NCBI RefSeq assembly: GCF_014656195.1
Contig: NZ_BNBY01000009.1
Span: 186,001-250,000, forward strand
Length of the DNA stretch: 64,000 bases
Source: Kitasatospora xanthocidica
GTDB lineage: Bacteria > Actinomycetota > Actinomycetes > Streptomycetales > Streptomycetaceae
Direction of reading: 5' to 3'
The notes under the pieces are model-generated. The model had not been told where the DNA came from, made no database searches, and worked only from the letters and a program-made list of their open reading frames with translations. Shown piece after piece: positions 32,984-41,579 of the stretch. Every line of letters begins with the position of its first letter. Position 1 is the first letter of the stretch. A program made the translations under genes and the position numbers.

Positions 32984-35900
32984 CCTCCGCGACACGGCAC
33001 GTCCCGTCCACCCCGTCCACCCCGTCCGCCCGCGCGGCCCGCTCGCTGCCCGAGCTCCTCGCCCGCCTCGCCCGGGCCCACCCGGACCGGCCCGCGCTCG
33101 GCGACGGCGTCCGCACCGTCGACTACCGCACGCTGGACGCGGCGGCCGCCCGGATCGCCGCCCGGCTCGCCGCCACCGGCACCGGGCGGGGTGACCGGGT
33201 CGCCCTGGTCGGGCCCCGGGACGCCCGGATGCTGGTGCTGCTGCACGGGGTGCTGCGCTCGGGCGCCGCGGCGGTGCTGGCCGACCCGGAATGGTCGGCG
33301 GCCGACCTCGCCCGGCGGCTGGCGGCCGTCCGGGTGGGCCGGGTGCTCGGGACGGAGGGCGGGCTCGGCGGGGAGGTGGTGGAGCCGCTGGAACCGCCGG
33401 AGCGGGCGCGGCACCGGCAGGCGGCGGAGCGGGCGGAGCGGGCGGAGCCGGCCGAGCCGGCCGAGCTGGCCGAGCTGGCCGAGCTGTCGGAGCTGCCAGC
33501 CCTCCCGGACCTGCCGGAGCTGCCGGGGTCGCCCGGGGCGCGGGTCGAGGTGCTGGGGGAGGACCTCGCGTACCTCTCCTTCACCTCGGGGTCGAGCGGC
33601 GAGCCCAAGGCCGTCGCCGTCACCCACGCCAACGCCCTGCACTACGCCCGGGCACTGGCCGGCCGGCTCGCCTTCACCGAGGCCGACGCGCCGCGCACCG
33701 CGCACGTCACCACGCTGGCCGCGGACCTCGGCCACACCGCCTGGCTGCTCGCCCTCGCCACCGCCGGTTCGGTGCACGTCGTCCCGGACCGCGAGGTGCG
33801 CGACCCGGAGGCCTTCTGGGCCTCGCTGCGGCGGGCCCGGGTGAACGTCCTGAAGACCACCCCCTCGCACCTGACCGCCCTGCTGGAGGGCCGCCCGGCC
33901 GACTCCCCGCCGCTGCACACCGTGCTGCTCGGCGGCGAGCCGCTGCCGCGCCCGCTCGCCGCCGCCCTGCTCGACGGCGGCACCACCGCCCGGCTGGTCA
34001 ACCACTACGGCCCGACCGAGACCACCGTCGGCGCCACCTGCCTGCCGGTCACCGACGCCCGCCGACTGCCCGCCGAGGAGCCGACCGTACCGATCGGCAC
34101 CGCGATCGGCGAGGTGCTGCTCACCGTGGTGGACGGTGCCGGGCGGGCGGTGCCGGACGGCACGGTGGGGGAACTGCTCATCGGCGGCCTCGGTGTCACC
34201 GCCGGGTACTACGGGCGGCCGGTGGAGACGGCCCGCGGATTCGTCCGGCGGGACGGTCAACTGATGTACCGCACCGGTGACTTGTGCCGTCGCCGGGCGG
34301 ACGGGAACCTGGTCTTCCTGGGCCGGGTGGACCGCCAGGTGAAGGTGCGCGGCTACCGGGTGGACCTCGCCGAGGTCGAGCGGGCCATGGACGGGTACCC
34401 GGGCGTCGCCGGCGCGGCGGTGCTGTTGCGGGAGACCGCCGTCGGCGCCCAACTGCTGGGCGCGGTACGGCTGTCGGGCGGCTCCTCCGGTGCGGGTGGT
34501 TCTTCCGGCCCGGGTGAAGTGGCGGCCGTGGCGGCCCTGGACGCGTACCTGCGGGACCGGCTGCCGGGCTACTCGGTGCCGCAGCCGATCCTGGTGCTGC
34601 CGGACTTCCCGGTCGGGCCGAACGGCAAGCTCGACCGGCCGCGGCTGGGCGAGCTGGTGGACGAACTGGTCGAGTCCCGGGCCCGGTTGGCGGGCGCACC
34701 GGCGTCCGGCCCGGCCGGGGAGATCGCCCGGTTCTGGGCCGGCGCGCTCGGACTGCCCGAGGTGGGGCCGCGGGTGGACGTGCTGAGCCTCGGCGGGGAC
34801 TCCATCCTCGCCATGCGCACCATCGCCTTCCTGCGGCGCTCCGGACTGCGGGTCGCCCACGAGGACTTCTACCGGCACCCGACCGCGGCGGGCCTGGCGG
34901 CCACCGCCGTCCCGGTCGCCCCGGCCGTCCCGGCCCCGCGCTCCCCGGCCGACGCCGGCCGGCTCGCCCCGGCGCAGCGCTGGCTGTACCGGCAGCGGTC
35001 CGTCCGGGACGTTCGGCACTGGAACCAGTCCGTGCTGCTGCGCTGTCGTACGGCCGTGGACCCGACCGCCCTCTCGGCGGCGGTCGCGGCCGTCCTGGAA
35101 CGCCATCCGGCACTGCGCCGGCCGGTCTCCCCGGACGGCTGCGGCGAGGTTCGGCCGGTGGACGGCCTCGACCCGGTCTCGTTCTCCCGGATCCCCCGCG
35201 CGGGCGGCCCGCTCGCCGACACCGTCGCCGGGGTCTGCACCGAACTCCACCGCAGCCTCGACCCCTTGGCGGGCCGGCTGCTGCGCGTCCACCTGTTCTC
35301 CGGCCCGCCCGGGACCGACGACCGGCTCGCGCTGGTCGGGCACCACCTGGTGGTCGACGGGCTGTCCTGGCGGATCCTGCTGGACGACCTGGCGCACGCG
35401 TACCGGGCGGTGCTCGACCGGAAGCCGGCCGACCTGCCGCCGACGGCGGACTTCTACGCGTGGGCGGAGAGCGCGGAGCGGGCGCCGGAGCGCGTCGTGG
35501 AGCCGGCCGCCGATTGCCCGGCCGAGCCCACCGAGGAGCCCACCGAGCAGCCCGCCGCGCTCAGTTGGACGCTGGACGCCGACGCCACCGCCCGGCTGGT
35601 CGGGCGGTACGGCGGCGGGGCCCGGCTGGAGGCCGTGCTGCTCGCCGCCTTCGCCGGGGCCGTCACCGGGTGGAGCGGCCGCCCCCGGTTCGCGGTGGAG
35701 GTCGAGACCCACGGCCGGGACACCGGCGGCGATCCGGGCGAATTCCTGGACACCGTCGGCTGGTTCACCGCCGTCAAGCACGTCGAGCTGGCGGCCGGGA
35801 CGGGACCGGAGGCGGTGGCGCGGCGGTTGCGCGAGACGCCCGTCCGCCCGATGGACGCGCCCGGGGAGCGGCCCGCCGTCGGGTTCAACTTCCTCGGCAC

Positions 35901-37374
35901 CTTCCGGCTGCCCGAGGAGCCCGCGCTGGACTGGACGGTCGCCGCCGAGCAGGCCGGAGTGGCCCGCTGCGCCGGGGGCGACCCGCTGTACGACCTGCGG
36001 CTCACCGCACGGATCGTGGAGCACCGGCTGGTCGCCGACCTGGTGTACGGGTGGCCCGGGCTGTCGCACCCCGCCGCCGAGCGGATCACCGGCGCGTTCG
36101 CCGCCGCCGTGGCGGAGCAGGCGGGGGCGGCGGCCGAGGAGGAGGCGGGGCCGGCGGCCGAGGAGCAGGCGACCCGGCCCGTCCGCGTCCCGCTGTCGAC
36201 CTCCGGCCAGCTGCTGCACCCGGGCGCCCCGCCGACCGCCCGGGCGAGGGTGCGCGAACCCGCCCGGGTGCTGCTCACCGGCGCCACCGGCTACCTCGGG
36301 CGGCACCTGCTGGACGCCTTCCTGCGGCGCGGCGCCGAGGTCACCTGCCTGGTGCGGGCCGGCGACGACGCCGGGGCCCTGAGCCGGCTGGGCACCGGCG
36401 CGGCCCGCGCCGTCGCCGTCGCCGGGGACGTCGACCGGGACGGCCTCGGCCTCTCCCCGGCCGGGCTGGACCGGGCCCGGGACGCGCGGATCGTGGTGCA
36501 CGCGGCGGCGGACGTCCGCCTGGTGGCCTCGCCCGACGAGCTGGAGCGCACCAACCACACGGCGGTGCGCCGACTGCTCGGCTGGGTCGGGGAGCACGCC
36601 CCGGCGGCCCGCGTCCACCACGTCTCCACGCTCGCCGTGGCGGGCGGGGTGGACGGCCCGCCGCGCCGCTTCAGCGAGGCGGACCTGTCCATCGGCCAGC
36701 ACTTCCGCACCCCGTACGAGCGGACCAAGTACCGTGCGGAGCAAGCCGTCCGGGCCTGGGCCGCCACCGGGCACGCCGCCTACCTGCACCGCAGCGGCCA
36801 CATCGCGGCGCACAGCCGGACCGGCGCGTTCCAGGCCAACGCCGGCGACAACCGGATCTACCAGCTGATCCGCGGCTACCTGCTGGCCGGGGCCGCCCCG
36901 AGCCGGCCGGACACCGCCTTCGCGTTCTCGCACGTGGACACGGTGGCCGCGGGGATCGCCGCGATCGCCCTCGACCCGTACGCCGCGCCCGGCGCTTACC
37001 ACGTGGAGTCGCCGTACGAGGTGCCGCACGACGAGCTGGTGGGCTGGCTCGCCGGGCACGGGCACCGGGTGCGGCTGACCGACGACGCGACCTTCGCGGC
37101 CGCGATCGCCGAGGCCGAGCGCCGCCACCCGGCGGCCGCCCGGGTGGCCGCCGCCTGGGCGCAGCAGGAGGAGCGCAACGTCCGGGTGGACAGCGCGTAC
37201 ACCACCGCCGTGCTCGACCGGCTGGGCGTGCGCTTCACCGCCCCCACCCCGCAGTGGTGGTCGGCGGCGCTCGCCTGGGCCGCCGAGGCCGGCTACCTGC
37301 CGCCCGTCACTCCCTCCCGCACCACCTCCGCGCCCTTCCCCGAGGGCTTCCCCGAAGACAGGACCCACTCGTGA
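32980..37374 (+). CDS. Single-module NRPS: adenylation, carrier, epimerase, reductase
   Basis: 1464 aa. Adenylation domain about 25-555: LSFTSGSSGEPKAVAVTH (A3), NHYGPTETTVG (A5), YRTGD (A7), GRVDRQVKVRGYRVDL (A8), NGKLDR with Lys550 (A10). Carrier about 575-640 with LGGDSI (Ser608), the form found before epimerases. Epimerisation domain about 660-1050: HHLVVDGLSW, VETHGRD, TVGWFTAVKHV, FNFLG. Thioester reductase about 1095-1464: LLTGATGYLGRHLL and YERTK. No condensation domain. Aligned to GrsA, the specificity residues read D-L-T-K-L-G-H-V-G-K, close to Asp and Asn codes. Expected product: a D-configured amino aldehyde released with NADPH. An Ala/Glu/Leu repeat insert (about 146-185) lies between A2 and A3. 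Overlaps both neighbours by four bases. Confidence 0.93.
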   Translation: MTSATRHVPSTPSTPSARAARSLPELLARLARAHPDRPALGDGVRTVDYRTLDAAAARIAARLAATGTGRGDRVALVGPRDARMLVLLHGVLRSGAAAVLADPEWSAADLARRLAAVRVGRVLGTEGGLGGEVVEPLEPPERARHRQAAERAERAEPAEPAELAELAELSELPALPDLPELPGSPGARVEVLGEDLAYLSFTSGSSGEPKAVAVTHANALHYARALAGRLAFTEADAPRTAHVTTLAADLGHTAWLLALATAGSVHVVPDREVRDPEAFWASLRRARVNVLKTTPSHLTALLEGRPADSPPLHTVLLGGEPLPRPLAAALLDGGTTARLVNHYGPTETTVGATCLPVTDARRLPAEEPTVPIGTAIGEVLLTVVDGAGRAVPDGTVGELLIGGLGVTAGYYGRPVETARGFVRRDGQLMYRTGDLCRRRADGNLVFLGRVDRQVKVRGYRVDLAEVERAMDGYPGVAGAAVLLRETAVGAQLLGAVRLSGGSSGAGGSSGPGEVAAVAALDAYLRDRLPGYSVPQPILVLPDFPVGPNGKLDRPRLGELVDELVESRARLAGAPASGPAGEIARFWAGALGLPEVGPRVDVLSLGGDSILAMRTIAFLRRSGLRVAHEDFYRHPTAAGLAATAVPVAPAVPAPRSPADAGRLAPAQRWLYRQRSVRDVRHWNQSVLLRCRTAVDPTALSAAVAAVLERHPALRRPVSPDGCGEVRPVDGLDPVSFSRIPRAGGPLADTVAGVCTELHRSLDPLAGRLLRVHLFSGPPGTDDRLALVGHHLVVDGLSWRILLDDLAHAYRAVLDRKPADLPPTADFYAWAESAERAPERVVEPAADCPAEPTEEPTEQPAALSWTLDADATARLVGRYGGGARLEAVLLAAFAGAVTGWSGRPRFAVEVETHGRDTGGDPGEFLDTVGWFTAVKHVELAAGTGPEAVARRLRETPVRPMDAPGERPAVGFNFLGTFRLPEEPALDWTVAAEQAGVARCAGGDPLYDLRLTARIVEHRLVADLVYGWPGLSHPAAERITGAFAAAVAEQAGAAAEEEAGPAAEEQATRPVRVPLSTSGQLLHPGAPPTARARVREPARVLLTGATGYLGRHLLDAFLRRGAEVTCLVRAGDDAGALSRLGTGAARAVAVAGDVDRDGLGLSPAGLDRARDARIVVHAAADVRLVASPDELERTNHTAVRRLLGWVGEHAPAARVHHVSTLAVAGGVDGPPRRFSEADLSIGQHFRTPYERTKYRAEQAVRAWAATGHAAYLHRSGHIAAHSRTGAFQANAGDNRIYQLIRGYLLAGAAPSRPDTAFAFSHVDTVAAGIAAIALDPYAAPGAYHVESPYEVPHDELVGWLAGHGHRVRLTDDATFAAAIAEAERRHPAAARVAAAWAQQEERNVRVDSAYTTAVLDRLGVRFTAPTPQWWSAALAWAAEAGYLPPVTPSRTTSAPFPEGFPEDRTHS

Positions 37375-38660
37375 AGGCAGGCTCCGTGTCCCAGCTCTCC
37401 CCGGTGCTCAAGCAGGCCACCCCGGTCGTCGCCGTCCGCGGCGAGGGCCTCCACCTCTACGACGCCGAGGGCCGCCGGTACCTCGACTTCACCTCCGGCG
37501 TGGGGGTGACCAGCACCGGCCACTGCCACCCGCGCGTCGTGGAGGCCGTCCGCGAGCAGGCCGGCCGGCTGATCCACGGCCAGTACACCACCGTGCTGCA
37601 CGACCAACTGCTCACCCTGACCGAGCGGTTGGGCGAGGTGCTGCCGACCGGGCTGGACTCGCTGTTCTACGCCACCGCGGGCACCGAGGCGGTGGAGGCG
37701 GCGCTGCGGCTGGCCCGGCACGCCACCGGGCGGCAGAACGTGATCGTCTTCGAGGGCTCCTTCCACGGCCGGACCATGGGCGCGGCCTCGCTCACCACCG
37801 CCGGCACCCGGTTCCGGGCCGGCATCGGGCCGTTGGTGCCCGGGGTCGCGGTGGCGCCCTTCCCGGCGGCCTTCCGCCTCGGCCTCTCCGAGGCGGAGGC
37901 GGTGGAGCACGCGCTGCGCGGACTGGACGAGGTGCTCGCCACGGTCTCCGCGCCGGCCGAGACGGCGGCGATGTTCGTCGAACCGGTGCTCGGCGAGGGC
38001 GGCTACGTCCCCGCCCCGCCCGGCTTCCTCACCGGGCTGCGCGAGCGCGCGGACCGGCACGGGATCCTGCTGGTGGTGGACGAGGTGCAGTCCGGCTTCG
38101 GGCGCACCGGCCGGTTCTGGGCCCACCAGTACGAGGACTCCGCCCTGCGTCCGGGCGGCTTCCGCCCGGACGTCCTGATCACCGCCAAGGGCCTGGCCAG
38201 CGGCTTCCCGCTGTCCGCGATCGCCGCGCCCGCCGAGCTCATGGGCCGGGCCTGGCCCGGCTCGCAGGGCGGCACCTACGGCGGGAACCCGGTGGCCTGC
38301 GCCGCCGCCCTGGCCACCCTGGACGTGCTGCGCGAGGAGCGGCTGGTGGAGAACGCCGCCGAACAGGGCGTACGGCTGCTGGACGGGCTTCGGACGGCCG
38401 CCGCCGAGGCGCCCGGGATCGCCGACGTCCGGGGCCTCGGGCTGATGGCCGCCAGCGAGTTCTGCCACCCGGACGGCACCCCGGACCCGGACGCCGCCCG
38501 GCACGCCCAGCAGACGGCGGCCGAACACGGCCTGCTGCTGCTCCTCTGCGGGATCCACCTCAACGTGGTCCGGATGATCCCGGCGCTGGTGGTCACGGCC
38601 GAACAGATCGACGAGGCGCTGGAGCTCTGGACCAAGGCCGTCACGGCCGGGAGCCGGTAG
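37371..38660 (+). CDS. Class III PLP aminotransferase of the NRPS cluster
   Basis: 429 aa. Fold-type I aminotransferase of the GABA/ornithine group: FTSGVGVTSTGH near the start, YATAGTEAVEAALRLAR, EGSFHGRTMGA, VVDEVQSGFGRTG with Asp237, and the PLP lysine Lys273 in ITAKGLASGFP. These enzymes transfer amino groups to and from terminal aldehydes, so it is well suited to convert the aldehyde released by the NRPS reductase into a primary amine. NRPS-reductase/aminotransferase pairs are known from myxochelin biosynthesis. GTG 37371 overlaps the NRPS stop (GTGA). Confidence 0.9.
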   Translation: MKAGSVSQLSPVLKQATPVVAVRGEGLHLYDAEGRRYLDFTSGVGVTSTGHCHPRVVEAVREQAGRLIHGQYTTVLHDQLLTLTERLGEVLPTGLDSLFYATAGTEAVEAALRLARHATGRQNVIVFEGSFHGRTMGAASLTTAGTRFRAGIGPLVPGVAVAPFPAAFRLGLSEAEAVEHALRGLDEVLATVSAPAETAAMFVEPVLGEGGYVPAPPGFLTGLRERADRHGILLVVDEVQSGFGRTGRFWAHQYEDSALRPGGFRPDVLITAKGLASGFPLSAIAAPAELMGRAWPGSQGGTYGGNPVACAAALATLDVLREERLVENAAEQGVRLLDGLRTAAAEAPGIADVRGLGLMAASEFCHPDGTPDPDAARHAQQTAAEHGLLLLLCGIHLNVVRMIPALVVTAEQIDEALELWTKAVTAGSR

Positions 38661-38692
38661 GGCCGGTCGGGACCGGCAGGAAGGGGAGACAC

Positions 38693-39556
38693 ATGGAAGC
38701 CACCACGGAAATCGGCTGGAGCAGCCTGGAGTTGGAGGCCCGCCGGGAGCTCTGGTCGCTCCCGCTGGGCGAGCGGGAGCGGCGGCTGCTGTGGGCCGAC
38801 GCGCGGGCCGGGCGGTGGGGCGCGGCCGAGCCCGTGCGCGCCCGGCTGCGGGACTTCGTCCGGGACGCCGTCGCCTCGGTCGGCATCACCCACATCGGCG
38901 GCCTGGTGGACCCGGCGCACCCGGAGGGGGCGATCACCGAGGCGCTCGCCTTCCTGCTGCGGGACTACGGCCGGATCGTCCCGCAGAACGGGCGCGGCGA
39001 CCTCACCTCGGTGCTGCGTGACCAGGACGGCGACGGCAACACCGAACTCGGCTTCCACTGCGACACCTGCGACCTGCTCGTACTGCTCTGCCTCCGGCCG
39101 GCCTTCGACGGCGGCGGGCTGACCAAACTGGCGAGCGCGCGGCACGTCCACGACCTGATCGAGCGGGAGCGGCCGGACGCCCTGGCCACGCTCTGCGAGG
39201 ACTGGACCTTCGACCGGACCGGCCGGGCGGGCCCGCAGGTGGTGATCACCCCGATCCTCTACCACCGGAAGGAGGGGACGGTCGGCTGCTACTACCAGAC
39301 CCGCACCGTGCGCTCCTCCCCGGACCGGGGCGGGCCCGAGCTGACGGACCGTCAGTGGGAGGCGCTGGGCGTGCTGGACGAGGTGCTGTACCGCCCGGAG
39401 ATCGCCTTCGGGCTGCCGATGGCCGCCGGGGACCTGCTGATCATCCGCAACAGCCGGGTGCTGCACGGGCGTTCGCCGTTCATCGACGAACCAGGGCCGT
39501 ACTCACGGCGGATGCTCCGGATCTGGGTGAACGAGGGGGAGGAATGGGCGCGTTGA
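38693..39556 (+). CDS. TauD/CAS-like Fe(II)/2-oxoglutarate dioxygenase
   Basis: 287 aa. Iron motif His122-x-Asp124 in LGFHCDTCDLLVLL, long insertion, then distal His in NSRVLHGRSPF and Arg in RRMLRIWVN. This matches the TauD/TfdA and clavaminate-synthase-like superfamily, which hydroxylates amino acids and small peptides. ATG 38693 has GGAAGGGGAG upstream. It is the second oxygenase in the cluster, of a different subfamily from the PhyH enzyme at 31596, so two distinct oxidations are likely. Overlaps the SDR by 13 bases. Confidence 0.87.
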   Translation: MEATTEIGWSSLELEARRELWSLPLGERERRLLWADARAGRWGAAEPVRARLRDFVRDAVASVGITHIGGLVDPAHPEGAITEALAFLLRDYGRIVPQNGRGDLTSVLRDQDGDGNTELGFHCDTCDLLVLLCLRPAFDGGGLTKLASARHVHDLIERERPDALATLCEDWTFDRTGRAGPQVVITPILYHRKEGTVGCYYQTRTVRSSPDRGGPELTDRQWEALGVLDEVLYRPEIAFGLPMAAGDLLIIRNSRVLHGRSPFIDEPGPYSRRMLRIWVNEGEEWAR

Positions 39557-40311
39557 CCGCACCGCACGGACAGGTGGCCGTCGTCACCGGCGGGGGCAGC
39601 GGCCTCGGCCGGGCCTCGGCGCTGGCCCTGCTGGAGGCCGGCTGGACCGTCGTCGTCGCCGGGCGCCGCAAGGACGCGCTGGAGGAGACCGCCGTCCTGG
39701 CCGGCCCGGCCGCCGCCCGGGTACTCGCCGTCCCGACCGACATCCGCAGCCCCGAGGAGGTCGCCCGGCTCTTCGACACCGTCCGGGACCGGTACGACCG
39801 GCTGGACCTGCTGTTCAACAACGCGGGCGCCGCCGCCCCGCGCCGGCCGATCACCGAGACCCCGTTCGAGGACTGGAACCGGGTGCTCGACACCATCGTC
39901 ACCGGCGGCTTCCTCTGCGCCCGCGAGGCCTTCCGGGTGATGAGCACCCAGACCCCGCAGGGCGGGCGGATCATCAACAACGGCGCGCCCTCGGCCTACG
40001 TGCCCCGCCCCAACTCCATCGCGTACACGGCCGCCAAGCACGCCGTGCTCGGGATGACCAAGGTGCTCGCCCTGGACGGCCGCCGGTACGGCATCTCCTG
40101 CGGGCAGATCGACGTCGGCAACGTCACCCCCGTCGACGGCGGGCCGCAGCCGGCCGCGACGCAGGCCGACGGGACGACGGCGGTCGAGGCGACCATCCCG
40201 GTGGATCGCTTCACCGAGGCCCTGGTGCTGATGGCCGCCCAGCCGCCGGGCACCACCATCCAGTCCCTGGTGGTGCTGCCCACCACCATGCCGTTCGTCG
40301 GAAGGGGCTGA
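39544..40311 (+). CDS. SDR-family oxidoreductase of the NRPS cluster
   Basis: 255 aa. TGGGSGLG cofactor loop near residue 15 followed by VVAGRRKD (NADP-type), NNAGAAAPRRP near 96, NNGAPSAYVPRPNSIAYTAAK containing the catalytic Ser, Tyr and Lys. The C-terminus lacks the usual FabG tail and has VLPTTMPFVGRG. ATG 39544 lies inside the 3' end of the dioxygenase gene. It may oxidise or reduce the position hydroxylated by one of the two dioxygenases. Confidence 0.87.
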   Translation: MGALTAPHGQVAVVTGGGSGLGRASALALLEAGWTVVVAGRRKDALEETAVLAGPAAARVLAVPTDIRSPEEVARLFDTVRDRYDRLDLLFNNAGAAAPRRPITETPFEDWNRVLDTIVTGGFLCAREAFRVMSTQTPQGGRIINNGAPSAYVPRPNSIAYTAAKHAVLGMTKVLALDGRRYGISCGQIDVGNVTPVDGGPQPAATQADGTTAVEATIPVDRFTEALVLMAAQPPGTTIQSLVVLPTTMPFVGRG

Positions 40312-40314
40312 ACC

Positions 40315-41064
40315 GTGCTGGTCAGCGCACGCTCCTTCGAGGAGTACCGGGCCATGTTCGCGCTCACCGACCGCGATCTGGACCAGCGGATCCTGGACTG
40401 CCCGGCCGGTGCGGCGAGCTTCGTCGCCGGGGCCGGGCGACGGGGCATCGACGCCGTCGCCGTCGACCGGCAATACGCCCACCACCGCGAGGAGTTGGGC
40501 CTGCTGGTGGAGCGGGAGACCGGGTTCAAACGCGACCTGCTGGTGCGGGAGACGGCCGGCTACACCTCGACCTGGTACACCGACGCCGACGACCTGATCC
40601 GCCAGTGGACGGCCAACGCCCGGGACTTCCGGGCCGACATCGCCGCCCGCCCGGACCGCTACGTCGCCGGCTCACTGCCCGAACTCCCCTTCGCCGACGA
40701 CTCCTTCGACCTGGTGCTCAGCTCGCACCTGATCTTCTCGTACGGCAACCGGCTCGGCCGGGACTTCCACCGGGCGGCACTGCTGGAACTCGCCCGGGTG
40801 GCGCGCCGAGAGGTCCGGCTGTTCCCGCTGATGGTCTACGACACCGGCCTCCGGTACGAGGGACTGGAGCCGCTGCGCCGGGAGTTGGCGGGGCTGGGCG
40901 TCGCGAGCCGGGTGGAGCGGGTCGGGTACGAGTTCCAGCCGGGGGACGACGAGATGCTGGTGCTCTCCTGCGCGGGCTTCCGGGCTCCCGCCCGGACGGC
41001 ACCGCCGGTCGCCGAGGACCGGGTGCGGTGGCGGCACCAGGAGGCGGCACCGCCCGGGGCGTGA
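40315..41064 (+). CDS. Class I SAM-dependent methyltransferase-like protein, last gene of the NRPS cluster
   Basis: 249 aa. The SAM-binding motif I appears as ILDCPAGAASFVAGAGRRG, with acidic DAVAVDRQYA at motif II and LPELPFADDSFDLVLSSHLIFSYG for motifs III/IV. This type is common in bacteria and mostly uncharacterised. N- or O-methylation of the cluster product is the simplest role. GTG 40315 is three bases after the SDR stop with GGAAGGGG as ribosome site. Downstream is a GC-rich repeat (three GGTCCC units, 41093-41110) and then the metE riboswitch. Confidence 0.8.
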   Translation: MLVSARSFEEYRAMFALTDRDLDQRILDCPAGAASFVAGAGRRGIDAVAVDRQYAHHREELGLLVERETGFKRDLLVRETAGYTSTWYTDADDLIRQWTANARDFRADIAARPDRYVAGSLPELPFADDSFDLVLSSHLIFSYGNRLGRDFHRAALLELARVARREVRLFPLMVYDTGLRYEGLEPLRRELAGLGVASRVERVGYEFQPGDDEMLVLSCAGFRAPARTAPPVAEDRVRWRHQEAAPPGA

Positions 41065-41198
41065 CCGCGGGGCCGGGGCGGGGGCGGGCGGCGGTCCCGG
41101 TCCCGGTCCCGCCGTCCCGCCCGCCGTCCCGCTCGTCTCACTCTCCGGACGCGTTCGCGGATCCCGCTGTCCGGAACGCCGAAGCCGATCTATGCTGG
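41065..41198 (+). promoter_or_regulatory. Gap between NRPS cluster and riboswitch, with metE promoter -10
   Basis: GC-rich imperfect hairpin-forming sequence (about 41080-41125, including three GGTCCC copies) may terminate the cluster. A -10 hexamer TATGCT (41191-41196) lies just before the riboswitch aptamer; its -35 is weak. Confidence 0.45.
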
Positions 41199-41397
41199 CC
41201 GGGCAGCTGGTTCGCCCTGTCCGCCAGGCAGGCGCGTCGCAAGAGGGAACCCGGTGGGAATCCGGGACTGCCCCGCAGCGGTGAGCGGGAACGACCGCCG
41301 TCATACGCACTGGGCCCGGGAGGGCCTGGGAAGCGACGGCCTGTAGGTGTCCGCCCTTGACAGGGCGGGCGTGCCCGCGAGTCCGAAGACCTGCCCG
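41199..41397 (+). promoter_or_regulatory. Cobalamin (B12) riboswitch upstream of metE
   Basis: The aptamer has all main parts: P1 from GGCAG...GGTTCG (41200-41213) with CGAAGACCTGCC (41385-41396), the conserved GGGAACCCGGTG followed by AATCCGGGACTGCCCCGCAG, then GGTGAGCGGGAACGA, and the B12-box-like CACTGGGCCCGGGAGGGCCTGGGAAG. The position before metE is as expected: vitamin B12 switches off the B12-independent methionine synthase when metH can work. Confidence 0.92.
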
Positions 41398-41490
41398 CTG
41401 CCCGCCCGTGGACCATCCGCGGGCGGAGATCCCGGTGACCTCGTGGGCGGGTCGGCGTGCGTACCAGGCGGCTTGCCGCGTCCGCGTGTT

Positions 41491-41508
41491 CGGGCGGGCC
41501 ACCGCCCG
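41491..41508 (+). terminator. Candidate expression-platform hairpin of the riboswitch
   Basis: CGGGCGG (41491-41497) pairs with CCGCCCG (41502-41508) over a 4-base loop, between aptamer and metE start. It may act as terminator or block; an antiterminator partner was not worked out. Confidence 0.4.
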
Positions 41509-41579
41509 GTCCCGTCATCCCTTCGCGCTCTCGTCCCGTCCCCGGGATCCACGGAGAAAGACTCGCGAAGGAGAGTCCC

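Noticed and set aside
32794-37368. A 1524-codon minus-strand frame opposite the NRPS gene
   Set aside because: Shadow of the NRPS coding strand; no motif, and the NRPS domains on the plus strand are unmistakable.
32980-37374. A condensation domain in the NRPS
   Set aside because: The HHxxxDG-like motif belongs to an epimerase: TVGWFT, FNFLG and the GGDSI carrier identify it.
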